64,000 nucleotides of DNA, from assembly GCF_001949125.1 (NCBI RefSeq), contig NZ_MSTI01000115.1, positions 79,799 to 143,798 on the forward strand. The letters run 5' to 3'. Origin of the DNA: Deinococcus marmoris. Its GTDB lineage: Bacteria; Deinococcota; Deinococci; Deinococcales; Deinococcaceae. Positions 47,125-58,336 of the stretch are shown one piece after another (within the stretch, counting starts at the first letter, position 1; every line of letters starts with the position of its first letter). Under the pieces are notes generated by a model that searched no databases, was not told where the DNA came from, and saw only the letters and a program-made list of their open reading frames with translations. Made by a program: the position numbers and the translations under genes.

Positions 47125-47324
47125 GGAATCTCCTTCGGAGCGGTCTAAGGGTCAAAAGGGCTAAGGGCTTTGGCCTTGCTTCTTCGCGGACGTGGAGGGG
47201 GCTACTCTTGTTTTCATTCAAACTGGGAGATACAGACTCGGCCCGCCTTAGACCCTTAGGCCGCCTCCAACAAGTTGCCCCCAAATCCAGTTCAACTCCA
47301 GATTTGGGGGCAAGGAAGGCGAAC
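47125..47324 (-). other. Intercistronic hairpin between binding protein and permease genes
   Basis: A 13-bp perfect stem TTGCCCCCAAATC/GATTTGGGGGCAA (47275-47313) lies just after the binding-protein gene, without a strong U-run. It is followed by the short repeat GGTCTAAGGGTCAAAAGGG near 47145 (also seen near 50546). Such hairpins stabilise the distal binding-protein mRNA in other sugar operons. Confidence 0.6.
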
Positions 47325-48566
47325 CTACTTCAGCAGCGGGGCCAGATCGCGCTGCATGTCGCTCAGGGCCGAGTCCACGGTCTTGCTACCCGCCACGGCG
47401 GCGGACACGTTGTTGCGGATGATCTCGCTGACCTTGGGATAGTTGGGCGTGACCGGGCGCGGGCGGGCCTTGAGGATCACCGGGTATAGCGCTTTGAAGT
47501 GCGGGTTGGCGGCCAGCACCTTGGCATCGCTGTACAGGCTCTTGCGGACGGGCAGGTACGCGCCGTTGACCGCCATGTCACGCTGGATGTTCACGCTGGA
47601 CATGAATTGCAGCAGCTTGACGGCCTCTTTCTTGTGGTTGCCGTAAGCGTTGACGCCCCACTCCCAGCCGCCGGTGCAGGTGGCAGTGGGGTTCTTGCCG
47701 AACGAGGGAAGCGGGGCCACGCCCACGTCGCCCTTGACGGTGGTGGGCTGCGGACTGTTGCCCTGAAAGTGCGCCCAGGCGTAGCTCCAGTTCAGGCCTA
47801 TCGCCACGTCCCCGGCCTGGAACTGGAGGCGCGAGTCGTCGGTCTTGATCTCGGAGCTGGCGGCAGGCGACAGCTTGGACTTGACCGAGTTGACTAGGAA
47901 GCCCAGTCCCTGCTTGCCCGCCGCGCTGTTGACGTTGCTGGCGTCGCCGCCCCCGGTCCACAGGGTTTCCAGGAAGTTGCACACGGTTCCCTCAATGGGC
48001 GCGCCCTGGAAGTTGAAGCCCTGCATCTTGCCGCCCTCGCCCTTCTGGATTTTTGCGGCGGTGGCGGTCAGTTCGTCCCAGGTCTTGGGCACGGGCAGCT
48101 TGTACTTGGTCAGCAGGTCTTTGCGGTAGTACAGGAACTGCGCGTCGGTGAAGGCGGGCATGGCGTACAGCTTGCCGCCGTAGGTGGCCGCCCCCACCGG
48201 GCCGGGCAGGAAGCTGCCCAGGTAGCTGTTCACACCGCTGATGTACCCGTTCAGCGGCTCGGCCCACCCGGCGGCGGCGAAGGTGGCGGTGCGGACCACG
48301 TCGATCAGGAAGATGTCCAGGGTGTCGTCGCGGGCGGCCAGCACAGTGGTCAGGTACTGGTTCTGGGCCTCGCTGGTGGCCCCGCCGGTCTCGATCTTGA
48401 CCTTGATGTCGGGATTGGCGGCCTGGAAGCGGTCAAAGAGCGGCTGGAACACTTCGGGGCGCTGCTGGCTGCCCATGAAGACGTTGAGTGTGGTCACGGC
48501 TCCCGCCGAGGTGGTCAGGGCGGCGGAAACGGCGAGGGCAGCGGACAACAGCAAGCGGCTACGCAT
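47325..48566 (-). CDS. Sugar ABC transporter substrate-binding protein
   Basis: This is a 413-residue extracytoplasmic binding protein: signal peptide MRSRLLLSAALAVSAALTTSAGA, then a carbohydrate-binding family 1 body (LNVFMGSQQRPEVFQPLFDRF, RDDTLDIFLIDVVRTATFA, YAMPAFTDAQFLYYRKDLL, NWSYAWAHFQG). A GGAGG site precedes the ATG. It starts the minus-strand operon with the two permeases, the unknown and the monooxygenase. A probable repressor operator lies in its promoter (48639-48660). Confidence 0.9.
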   Translation of the reverse strand: MRSRLLLSAALAVSAALTTSAGAVTTLNVFMGSQQRPEVFQPLFDRFQAANPDIKVKIETGGATSEAQNQYLTTVLAARDDTLDIFLIDVVRTATFAAAGWAEPLNGYISGVNSYLGSFLPGPVGAATYGGKLYAMPAFTDAQFLYYRKDLLTKYKLPVPKTWDELTATAAKIQKGEGGKMQGFNFQGAPIEGTVCNFLETLWTGGGDASNVNSAAGKQGLGFLVNSVKSKLSPAASSEIKTDDSRLQFQAGDVAIGLNWSYAWAHFQGNSPQPTTVKGDVGVAPLPSFGKNPTATCTGGWEWGVNAYGNHKKEAVKLLQFMSSVNIQRDMAVNGAYLPVRKSLYSDAKVLAANPHFKALYPVILKARPRPVTPNYPKVSEIIRNNVSAAVAGSKTVDSALSDMQRDLAPLLK

Positions 48567-48638
48567 AGGTGGAACCTCCGGTGTGGGTCAGGCGTCCGTC
48601 TGACGCCAGCTCAGTTAATGGTTCCCTTAAAGTAGCAC

Positions 48639-48660
48639 CTTTTCAAAAGAGGTCCGTCAA
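48639..48660 (-). promoter_or_regulatory. Promoter and operator of the sugar ABC operon
   Basis: On the minus strand TTGACG (48655-48660) is followed about 18 bp on by GCTACT. Between them CTTTTGAAAAG (48639-48649) is an inverted repeat around one base, a plausible repressor site. Confidence 0.4.
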
Positions 48661-48743
48661 GTGTGGACTGCGTTGCTGCGGGCAACTGAAACGATCAAGT
48701 GAGCTGTTCACGGCGTTGCTTTCCCGCGCCCTAAACTGGGCGC

Positions 48744-50540
48744 ATGACTTTCGCAGCGAATGCCCCCGAAATGCCCCGCTGGCGCACCGACGACCTCTAC
48801 GCCAGCCTGAGTGACCCCCGGCTGGAACAGGATCTGGAAGGGCTGCGCGCCGGGATCGCGGACCTCGAACGGCTGTTTGACGAGCTGGATGTTCGTATGG
48901 ATGGCCCCGCCGCCACCCCCGAAACGCTGGGGCGTGTGCTGGACGCCATGAACGCCTTGAGCAACCGCTCCGGCCCGATTGGCGCTTATCTGAACGCTTT
49001 TTTCACCACCGACAGCCGCGACACGCTGGCGCAGAGCCGCATGGCCGCGTTGACCACCCTGACGCTGCCGCTGGGGCCGCTGCGTTCGCGCCTGACCGCG
49101 TGGCTGGGCGGTCTGAGCGACGCGCAGTTCTCGGAACTGCTGGCGGCCTCAGGGACAGCGCGGGACCATGAACACTTTCTGCGCCGCGCCGCAGCACTGG
49201 CCCGCTACCAGATGTCGCCGCCCGAGGAGGACCTGGCCGCCCGCCTGCGTCCCAGTGGGGCCGGAGGCTGGTCTAAACTTCAGGGCAACATCAGCAGCGT
49301 TCTAAAAGGCGAATTCCGGGGCGAAAGCCTGCCGGTGACCGCCCTGCGCGCCCTTGCCAGCGACGCGGACGAAACGGTGCGCCGCGACGCATTCGAGGCC
49401 GAGATCGCCGCCTGGAAGTCCTCGGAGGTGGTCTTTGCCGCCGCTCTGAACGGCGTCAAGGGCGAGGAAGGCACGCTGGCCCGGCGGCGCGGCTTCGCGG
49501 ACGCGGTGGCCCCCAGCCTGCTGGCACACGGCATTGACCGTCAGACGTTGGACGCCATGCAGGGGGCGGTGGTGCGCTCCTTCCCCGATTTCCGCCGATA
49601 TTTTGCGGCCAAAGCGCGGGCGCTGGGCAAGCAGAAGCTGGACTGGTGGGACATTCTGGCCCCGGTGGGCCACAGCGAAACCGAGTGGACCTACGGCGCG
49701 GGGGCTGAATTTGTGGAACGGCAATTCCGGGGCTATTCCGCTGGGCTGGGCGACTTTGCCGCCGAAGCCTTTGACGGCGATTGGGTGGACGCTGGCCCGC
49801 GCGAGGGCAAACGCAGCGGGGCGTTCTGCATGCGCTGGACGCGCGGCAAGAGCCGCATCCTGATGAACCACGCCCCCAGTCTGGACAGCGTGTCCACCCT
49901 GGCACACGAGCTGGGCCACGGCTACCACAACGCCCGGCTGGCCCAGGCCGAACCGCTGCAACGCGAAACGCCCATGACCCTGGCCGAGACTGCGTCCATT
50001 TTCTGCGAAACCGTGGTGCAGAACGCCGCTCTGGCCGACGCGACGGGGCCGGAGCGCCTGTACGTGCTGGAAACCAGTCTGATGGGCCACGCGCAGGTGG
50101 TGGTGGACATCCACAGCCGCTTTCTGTTCGAGCGGGCCGTGTTCGAGCGGCGCGAGAAGGGTGACCTGAACCCGCAGGAATTTGGCGAGCTGATGACCTG
50201 GGCGCAGCGTGAAACTTACGGCGACGCGCTGGGCACGTTGCACCCCTACATGTGGGCGGTCAAACCGCACTACTACAGTCTGGCCTTCTACAACTACCCG
50301 TACACCTTTGGCCTGCTGTTTGGCCTGGGCCTGTACGCCCAGTATGTGACGGCGCGCGAGGCTGGGATGGAGGCCGAGTTCCAGACCCGTTACGACGAAT
50401 TGCTGGCCTCCACGGGCCGCGAGGGTCCGCTTGCCCTGGCCGCCCGCTTCGGCATCGATCTGCACGCCCCGGACTTCTGGGAGGGCAGCCTGGACGTGAT
50501 CCGGCGGCAGATCGACGCCTACGTGGAGGCGGTGGGATGA
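48744..50540 (+). CDS. M3-family oligoendopeptidase (PepF-like)
   Basis: This is a 598-residue zinc metallopeptidase. The active site LAHELGHGYHNARL carries HExxH, with the third ligand Glu in MTLAETASIFCETVV. The N-terminal helices (residues 1-200) include the ASRTA-like spacer and LQGNISSVLKGEF, and the C-terminus ends with YNYPYTFGLLFGLGLYAQY, as in oligoendopeptidase F. It degrades short peptides in the cytoplasm. The ATG at 48744 follows TAAACT by 6 nt. It is divergent from the sugar-binding protein gene. Confidence 0.92.
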   Translation: MTFAANAPEMPRWRTDDLYASLSDPRLEQDLEGLRAGIADLERLFDELDVRMDGPAATPETLGRVLDAMNALSNRSGPIGAYLNAFFTTDSRDTLAQSRMAALTTLTLPLGPLRSRLTAWLGGLSDAQFSELLAASGTARDHEHFLRRAAALARYQMSPPEEDLAARLRPSGAGGWSKLQGNISSVLKGEFRGESLPVTALRALASDADETVRRDAFEAEIAAWKSSEVVFAAALNGVKGEEGTLARRRGFADAVAPSLLAHGIDRQTLDAMQGAVVRSFPDFRRYFAAKARALGKQKLDWWDILAPVGHSETEWTYGAGAEFVERQFRGYSAGLGDFAAEAFDGDWVDAGPREGKRSGAFCMRWTRGKSRILMNHAPSLDSVSTLAHELGHGYHNARLAQAEPLQRETPMTLAETASIFCETVVQNAALADATGPERLYVLETSLMGHAQVVVDIHSRFLFERAVFERREKGDLNPQEFGELMTWAQRETYGDALGTLHPYMWAVKPHYYSLAFYNYPYTFGLLFGLGLYAQYVTAREAGMEAEFQTRYDELLASTGREGPLALAARFGIDLHAPDFWEGSLDVIRRQIDAYVEAVG

Positions 50541-50696
50541 GAGGTGGTCTAAGGGTCAAAGGGTCTGAGGGTCTGAGGTTTTTAGCTCCTCCCCCCGTGC
50601 GGGGGAGGCTGGGACTGGGACAGCTCCGCAGGAGAGGGGGGGCCACCGGGCAGGCCACCAACGAAAGTAAGTTTCCTGCCCTCCTTCTCGTGTCCT
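50541..50696. repeat. Intergenic repeats between M3 and P1 peptidase genes
   Basis: The interval holds a GGTCTAAGGGTC/GGGTCTGA octamer-like tract, a strong hairpin CCTCCCCC/GGGGGAGG (50588-50608), and GGGGCCACCGGGCAGGCC (to 50660), which recurs between mrpB and mrpC. No gene is seen. Confidence 0.55.
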
Positions 50697-51605
50697 ATGT
50701 CTGATCCCACCCCTACCCTGACCGCCATCCCCGGCTTTCGCGTCGGCCACTGGACCGATCCAGTCGGGATGACGGGCTGCACGGTGATCCTCTGCCCCAA
50801 TGCGGGCGCGGTGGCCTCCGCCTCGTTTCTGGGGCCAAGTCCGGCGACGCGCGAGGGCGTGCTGCTGTCGCCCGAGAAGAAGGTGGAGCGCGTCCATGCC
50901 CTGCTGCTGACGGGCGGCAGCGCCTTCGGGCTGGCGGCGGCGTCCGGCGTGGTGCGCGTGCTGGAGGAGCGCGGCGTGGGCCACCAGACCCCGTTTGCCC
51001 GTGTGCCGATTGTTCCGGCGGCAGTGGTCTATGACCTGGGCGTGGGCGATCCTCTGGCGCGTCCGGGTGAACGGGAGGGCGAGCTGGCGGCGCGTTCCGC
51101 CTCCAGTGATCCCGTACCGCGTGGCCGGGTGGGCGCTGGAACAGGGACGACGGCGGGCAAGTACCTGGGAGGTCCGGGGGCGGTTCCCGGCGGCCTGGGC
51201 AGCGTGATGCTGGAGCGGTACGGCGTTTCGGTGGGCGTACTGGCGGTGGTCAACCCGATTGGCGACGTGCTGGACGAACGCGGCGGCGTGCTGGCCGGGC
51301 CGGGAACGGGGCCAGGGGCCGTGTCGTTTACCCCCGGTGATGTGGAGAACACCACCCTGGTCGCCGTCGTGACCGAACACACGCTGAGCAAGGCCGATTG
51401 CCGCCGCCTGGCCGACGCCGCACAGACCGCGCTGGGCCGCGTGATCCATCCCAGCCACACCTACTGGGACGGCGACGCCGCCTTCATGCTCAGCAGTTGC
51501 GCGAAGCCGCCCGCCGATCCGCTGCTGCTGGGCGCACTGGTGCAGGAAGCCGTATGCGCGGCGGTGCGTGACGCGGTGCGGCAGGCCAATAATTTGAGTG
51601 TGTAA
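50697..51605 (+). CDS. P1-family (DmpA/NylC-like) self-processing peptidase
   Basis: This is a 302-residue N-terminal-nucleophile hydrolase. Autocleavage occurs before Thr in DVENTTLVAVVTEH (Asn-Thr as in NylC). The large subunit contains HALLLTGGSAFGLAAASGVV and PRGRVGAGTGTTAGKYLGG; the small subunit follows with VIHPSHTYWDGDAAFMLS. Relatives are aminopeptidases (DmpA) or 6-aminohexanoate-oligomer hydrolases (NylC); the substrate here is unknown. The ATG at 50697 fits the family start. It stands 9 bp before the disrupted Nudix gene. Confidence 0.85.
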   Translation: MSDPTPTLTAIPGFRVGHWTDPVGMTGCTVILCPNAGAVASASFLGPSPATREGVLLSPEKKVERVHALLLTGGSAFGLAAASGVVRVLEERGVGHQTPFARVPIVPAAVVYDLGVGDPLARPGEREGELAARSASSDPVPRGRVGAGTGTTAGKYLGGPGAVPGGLGSVMLERYGVSVGVLAVVNPIGDVLDERGGVLAGPGTGPGAVSFTPGDVENTTLVAVVTEHTLSKADCRRLADAAQTALGRVIHPSHTYWDGDAAFMLSSCAKPPADPLLLGALVQEAVCAAVRDAVRQANNLSV

Positions 51606-51614
51606 GATACTCAG

Positions 51615-52194
51615 GTGAGTACAATCGATTACGTAACTGGTCTGCGGCGGGTCATCGGTACGCGGCCCGTCAACCTCGTGGGCGCGGCGGGCATCATCGT
51701 CAATGGAGACGGCGAATTGCTGTTGCTACGGCGTGCAGGAGCAGAGAACTGGGGACTGGTCACGGGCATCAGCGAACTGGGCGAGTCGCTCTCTGAAACG
51801 CTCCGGCGCGAGGCTCTGGAGGAAACGGGGCTGAGAATCGGCGCGGTGGAACTGCTGGAAATGCTCATACGGATTCCGTTTGTTTCATGCAGGAATCGGA
51901 ACAGCGCCGATCCCTCCACTCCACGCCCGGAACCCGTCTTTCTCCTTCTCGCTCTGCTCGGATTACGGGTGTTTCCAACACCTTTCAATCGGAGTCCGTA
52001 TCAGTCCTGTCGCGCTGGCCCAGGTGGCGAACGGCGATCATTTCTACAGCTACACCGCCCTGTTCCGCGTGACCGGCTGGAGTGGAACACCTGTGCCAGA
52101 CAGCCTCGAAATCGCGGACGCACAGTTCTTCTCACTGGATCACTTGCCCCCGTTGACCCGTCTGGGCCGCAAAGCCCAGGCGTGGCTGGCATGA
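51615..52194 (+). pseudogene. Nudix hydrolase gene interrupted by the 133-bp element
   Basis: The first half (residues 1-84) has an intact Nudix box, GISELGESLSETLRREALEE followed by TGL (GX5EX7REUXEEXGU). At 51868 the 133-bp element is inserted, and the rest of the gene (VALAQVANGDHFYSYTALF ... LSLDHLPPL-like residues to AWLA) resumes in another frame at 52003. Removing 136 bp (the element plus its 3-bp TCA duplicate) restores one frame with SPVALAQV following EML. The original is paralogous to the next gene. The frame stays open through the element and joins the next Nudix gene. The GTG start lies 6 nt after TAAGAT. Confidence 0.85.
51868..52000. mobile_element. 133-bp MITE-like repeat, copy 2, inside a Nudix gene
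   Basis: Same length and sequence family as 90-222 and 12093-12225; same orientation as the copy at 90. The ends are TACGGATTCCG and CGGAGTCCGTA. Direct TCA duplications (51865-51867 and 52001-52003) flank it. It interrupts the first of two tandem Nudix genes. Confidence 0.9.
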
Positions 52195-52637
52195 ATTACG
52201 TCCGCGATCTCCGCGCTCTGATCGGTCACGCGCCTGTCAACTGGGTGGGCGTCTGCGCGCTGGTGGTGAATGCCGAAAATGAAGTCCTGTTGCAACGCCG
52301 CACCGATACCGGCGGCTGGGGCACCCCCGGCGGCATCGCGGAACTGGGCGAGCCACTCCCCGAAACCCTGCGCCGCGAACTGTGGGAGGAGGCGAGCATC
52401 ACACCCATCCATCCTGAATTCCTGACGGTCATCAGCGGGCCGCAGACCTATCAGAAACTTCCCAACGGCGACGAGTTCTATCAGGTGGTGGCCGTCTACG
52501 TGGTCCGCGAGTGGCATGGCGTTCCTGTCCCAGACGGTGAGGAAGGCACCGAACTCCGCTTTTTTAGCCTGGACCATCTGCCCGCCCCGCTCGGCCCGGT
52601 GGACGGCGAGGCGCTGGGGCTTTTGCGGGTGCGCTGA
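52191..52637 (+). CDS. Nudix hydrolase
   Basis: This 148-residue Nudix protein is a paralogue of the interrupted gene next to it (MNYVRDLRALIGHAPVNWVG resembles the start of that gene). The box is GGIAELGEPLPETLRRELWEE followed by ASI; the glycine of the last element is replaced by Ser. Nudix enzymes hydrolyse nucleoside diphosphates linked to other groups (oxidised dNTPs, ADP-ribose, and others); the substrate is not evident. The ATG overlaps the TGA of the interrupted gene (ATGA), so they were coupled. Deinococcus genomes have many Nudix genes. Confidence 0.88.
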   Translation: MNYVRDLRALIGHAPVNWVGVCALVVNAENEVLLQRRTDTGGWGTPGGIAELGEPLPETLRRELWEEASITPIHPEFLTVISGPQTYQKLPNGDEFYQVVAVYVVREWHGVPVPDGEEGTELRFFSLDHLPAPLGPVDGEALGLLRVR

Positions 52638-52768
52638 CCCTTGCCTACCCGGAGTCCAGCCCCCAGACGTTCATCCTGCTTTTCTTCTCCCGGAGAGACG
52701 ACAGGTTCGATTCTTATACCAATCTTCACGAAAGGGTTCTGTGAGGTGAACTTTTTTACACTCGGTTC

Positions 52769-54019
52769 ATGTTGCTCCCCGTGTTGCAGGCCGTGTCTCA
52801 GGTGGCCGCGAAAGACAGCCCCACCGTATTGAACCTCTCGTTTGCCGATCAGCAGTTGAACACGGCGCTGCGGCTGATGCAGGGCCAGATCGTGGGGCTG
52901 CGGAGCAGCGTGCTGCCGCCCTGGAGCGTGTCGCTGATCGCGCTGGGCGTGCATCCGGCCACCATTGCCGAGGCGCAGCAGGTGGGCGGGAATTTGCAGG
53001 GCGCACTGGCGTTCCTGCTGGACCGGGGGTATCTGGGCCGCACGCAATTGGACACGGCGGCGCAGGAGCGGGCACTCTCGGCGCTGCTGCCGCTGGCGTG
53101 GCAGACCAGCATGACCAGTTCGGCCCCGTGGACCGATGCCCCCGCCGAACTGCCCCTGAACAGCACCCAGACGCGTCAGGCCGTCGAGACAGCCGAGCGT
53201 CACGCGGCCCTGCTCACGCGGGAGGAGCGTTCTCTCAAACCCTCGTCCCGTTTTGCGGCGAATCCGCTCTCGGCTCCGGCGCTGCTGGGAGACGACGGCA
53301 AGGAGCGCGTCTACCACGCGGCCATGCGCGGCCTGAGCCTGGGGGAAATGTCGCAGCGGACGCCGCAGCGCTGGGACACCCTGACGCAGACCGTGAGCCG
53401 CCTGCTGCGCGACGGTGCGTTGCGCCCGCAGAACGCTGCCGCGCCGCGTGAGGTGGCCGACGCGCTGAAGGCCGGGCAGGCCGCGCCGGATTTCTGCCTG
53501 CCGGATCTGGCCGGGGGCGAATTGCGCCTGAGTGCGCTGCGCGGCCAGCCGGTGTGGCTGGTGTTCAACCGCCAGAGTACCTGCGCCATGTGTAACCCGC
53601 ACCACGCCAAGATCATTGCCATGCATGAGCGCCTGCGTGAGCGCGGCGTGCAGATCGTCTCGGTGTGGGGCAGCCCGCTGGAAGACCTCTCGGACGGCAT
53701 CGGCAGGCAGCGTCCGCCCTACCCGGTGCTGGCCGATCCCAAAGACGAAACCTATGACCGCTACGGCCTGCGGATGAGCCTTAAAGGCACGCTGGACCCC
53801 CGCAACCTGTCCACCATGATCCAGGGCTTCCGCATGATGGGTGCCAGTGCCCTCAAGGACGACGGCGAGTTGCTGCGGATGCCCGCCGAGTTCCTGATCG
53901 GTGCGGACGGAGTGATCGAGACCGCGCATTATAACAGCTACGGCAGTGACTGGCTGCCCCTGGAACGGGTGCTGTCCTGGGCTGACCAGCAAAAGCCAGG
54001 ATCGAGTAAGCTCAACTGA
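52769..54019 (+). CDS. Multi-domain peroxiredoxin-like protein
   Basis: This is a 416-residue protein with three parts. Residues 1-130 form a helical region (LSFADQQLNTALRLMQGQIVG, ALGVHPATIAEAQQVGGNLQGALAFLLDRGYLGRTQLD) that resembles PATAN/DUF4388 interaction modules. Residues 170-225 (AAMRGLSLGEMSQRTPQRWDTL ...) look like a winged helix. Residues 230-416 are an AhpC/TSA-type thioredoxin-fold domain with QSTCAMCNPHHAKI (CxxC) and DPKDETYDRYGLR. Such a fusion suggests a redox-sensing or signalling role rather than simple peroxide removal. TACACT lies 6 nt before the ATG. The domain calls for the first two parts are tentative. Confidence 0.65.
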   Translation: MLLPVLQAVSQVAAKDSPTVLNLSFADQQLNTALRLMQGQIVGLRSSVLPPWSVSLIALGVHPATIAEAQQVGGNLQGALAFLLDRGYLGRTQLDTAAQERALSALLPLAWQTSMTSSAPWTDAPAELPLNSTQTRQAVETAERHAALLTREERSLKPSSRFAANPLSAPALLGDDGKERVYHAAMRGLSLGEMSQRTPQRWDTLTQTVSRLLRDGALRPQNAAAPREVADALKAGQAAPDFCLPDLAGGELRLSALRGQPVWLVFNRQSTCAMCNPHHAKIIAMHERLRERGVQIVSVWGSPLEDLSDGIGRQRPPYPVLADPKDETYDRYGLRMSLKGTLDPRNLSTMIQGFRMMGASALKDDGELLRMPAEFLIGADGVIETAHYNSYGSDWLPLERVLSWADQQKPGSSKLN

Positions 54020-54023
54020 GCTT
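54008..54023. terminator. Short hairpin between convergent genes
   Basis: AAGCTCA/TGAGCTT form an inverted repeat followed on the plus strand by CATTTTC; weak terminator for the peroxiredoxin-like gene. Confidence 0.35.
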
Positions 54024-54754
54024 CATTTTCGCCGTGTCAGCGTCAGCCGCGCGCCCACCAGCCGGAACCCCGCCCGCTCCACATTGCGTTCACTGCCTGT
54101 GCCCGGCGTGACGAACACGCTGGCGAGGTCTGCCCCAGCCTGCGCCGCGATCTTCAGGCGGTGGGCCAGCAGCGCGGCCTGTACCCCGCGCCCCCGAATT
54201 TCGGGCAGCGTGGCCGTGCCGTGAAAGGCGGCGACGCCCTCTACGGCGCTCAGGGCGGCAGTCGCGGCAGGTAGACCGTCCACATCTGCAATGAAGAGCT
54301 GTGTTCCCGGCGCGTGTGCCACCAACGACATGATCTCCTCGGCTCCTGGGCCGAAGCCCCGCGCGGCCAGGGTTGCCCAGGCGTCGGCTTCTTCTACACG
54401 AATTGGGGTGGAAGCTAAGGTGGGCAGGTTTCTCAGACCATGAATATAGGCGTGCAACACGTAATCCAGCATGTAGCCGCGCGCAGTCAGCAACGGCAGC
54501 CCGGCGGCGGCGAAGGCCGAGAGCAGATGGATGGTGGCGGGCTGATCCTGCTCCATACAGAACGCCTCAAACTCAGCCAATTCCTCTGGCGTGGGCAGGC
54601 GCGTGCCGTCATACCAGGCGATGTTCAGGGGCAGGTTCGGCCCAGCGTGAACGGCCACCAGCGGGCCAAATCGCGCCGTCTTGCCCGTTCGCCCATACCG
54701 CGCGTGCGCTGTGGCCTCCCCGTGGGCAAGCCGGGTTAAAACGTCTGTATTCAT
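54023..54754 (-). CDS. GNAT-family N-acetyltransferase
   Basis: This is a 243-residue protein whose C-terminal half carries a GNAT domain. The acetyl-CoA loop is [19 protein letters not shown] (motif A, RGRGVQ), and [14 protein letters not shown] is the last motif. The N-terminal 120 residues ([17 protein letters not shown] ...) resemble the non-catalytic half seen in some GNAT proteins. The acceptor substrate is unknown. TACGCT lies 6 nt before the ATG (leaderless). It is convergent with the peroxiredoxin-like gene. Confidence 0.8.
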   Translation of the reverse strand: MNTDVLTRLAHGEATAHARYGRTGKTARFGPLVAVHAGPNLPLNIAWYDGTRLPTPEELAEFEAFCMEQDQPATIHLLSAFAAAGLPLLTARGYMLDYVLHAYIHGLRNLPTLASTPIRVEEADAWATLAARGFGPGAEEIMSLVAHAPGTQLFIADVDGLPAATAALSAVEGVAAFHGTATLPEIRGRGVQAALLAHRLKIAAQAGADLASVFVTPGTGSERNVERAGFRLVGARLTLTRRK

Positions 54755-54810
54755 CCCGCCAGCGTAGCGTCCCGCATTTGTCCCCGCCTCCGCCCGCTAG
54801 CTTAGGCAGC

Positions 54811-56328
<1,518 letters not shown>

Positions 56329-56754
56329 TGATGTTCCCTGGCTCCCTTTGAGGAGGGCTGGCTGCGGAGCGGACTGGGAGGTTAAACCGTTGAAGCATTC
56401 CTGACAACTGATCTGAGGTCACAGCATTCAGAGACTGAGATTGCCATGCCCGCTTAACCCCTCCGCCCCTCCGGGGCACCTCCCCTCAAGGGGAGGCAAG
56501 GGTTGCGGAATTGTCCGGCCAGCAGCGCACTCTCGGCTCCCTTTGAGGGGGCTGGCTGCGGAGCGGACTGGAGTTAAACCGAATCCACCACCTCATTACC
56601 CGGAACGACTCTCGCCCACATCCCGCCTCAACTCTGGGCCGTGCTATACTCCCGCCTGTTGTCTCGCCCGCTGCTTCAGGTCTGTCCCTGGGCGCAATAT
56701 GGCGGGCAGAATGCGTCCTGGCGGGAAACGCCCGGCAAGAGGAGAAATCACAAC
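56329..56754. repeat. Repeat-rich intergenic stretch before rpmF
   Basis: A block of about 45 bp (GGCTCCCTTTGAGG ... GGCTGCGGAGCGGACTGG ... TTAAACC) occurs twice (56340-56388 and 56535-56579). Between them lies the ATGCCCGCTTAACCCCTC ... hairpin CCTCCCCTCAAGGGGAGG ... GGCCAGCAGCGCACTC block shared with 20.7 kb. TATACT at 56645-56650 is a likely -10 box for rpmF, giving a leader of about 95 nt. No gene is seen. Confidence 0.65.
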
Positions 56755-56937
56755 ATGGCTAAACATCCCGTTCCCAAGAAGAAGACCAGCAGAAGCAAGC
56801 GCGACATGCGCCGCAGCCACCACGCGCTGACCGTGCCCAACCTGTCCGAGTGCCCCCACTGCCACGCCAAGAAGCTCTCGCACCACATCTGCCCCAGTTG
56901 CGGTTATTACGATGGCCGTCAGGTGCTGGCCGTCTAA
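56755..56937 (+). CDS. rpmF: 50S ribosomal protein L32
   Basis: This is a 60-residue L32 with the start MAKHPVPKKKTSRSKRDMRR and a zinc ribbon (CPHCHAKKLSHHICPSCGYY, CxxC ... CxxC). A GAGGAGA site precedes the ATG. It binds the large subunit near the exit. In many bacteria rpmF follows a YceD/DUF177 gene, but here it stands alone behind a repeat-rich region. The terminator at 56958 follows. Confidence 0.97.
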   Translation: MAKHPVPKKKTSRSKRDMRRSHHALTVPNLSECPHCHAKKLSHHICPSCGYYDGRQVLAV

Positions 56938-56957
56938 GCAAGTCCATTCTGAAACAG

Positions 56958-56980
56958 GCTCCCCATGTGGGAGCTTTTTT
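56958..56980 (+). terminator. Rho-independent terminator after rpmF
   Basis: The stem GCTCCC/GGGAGC is followed by TTTTTT. Confidence 0.85.
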
Positions 56981-57034
56981 CATTTCTCCCTTAATCTCCC
57001 TGCTCCGCACCCGCCCCGCGTTATCCTCCCCGCT

Positions 57035-58270
<1,236 letters not shown>

Positions 58271-58291
58271 GCGTGGTGAGGGAGTTTCAAA

Positions 58292-58336
58292 GCCGTCCAG
58301 ATCGGCCTGTGAGAAGCCCTCTGGACGGCTGTTTTT
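58292..58336 (+). terminator. Rho-independent terminator after the aminopeptidase gene
   Basis: The stem GCCGTCCAG/CTGGACGGC is followed by TGTTTTTC. The 58340-58503 interval after it has an ORF-like remnant (residues NEIGRLERDRLKVRVADNPES) that I could not support as a gene. Confidence 0.75.
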
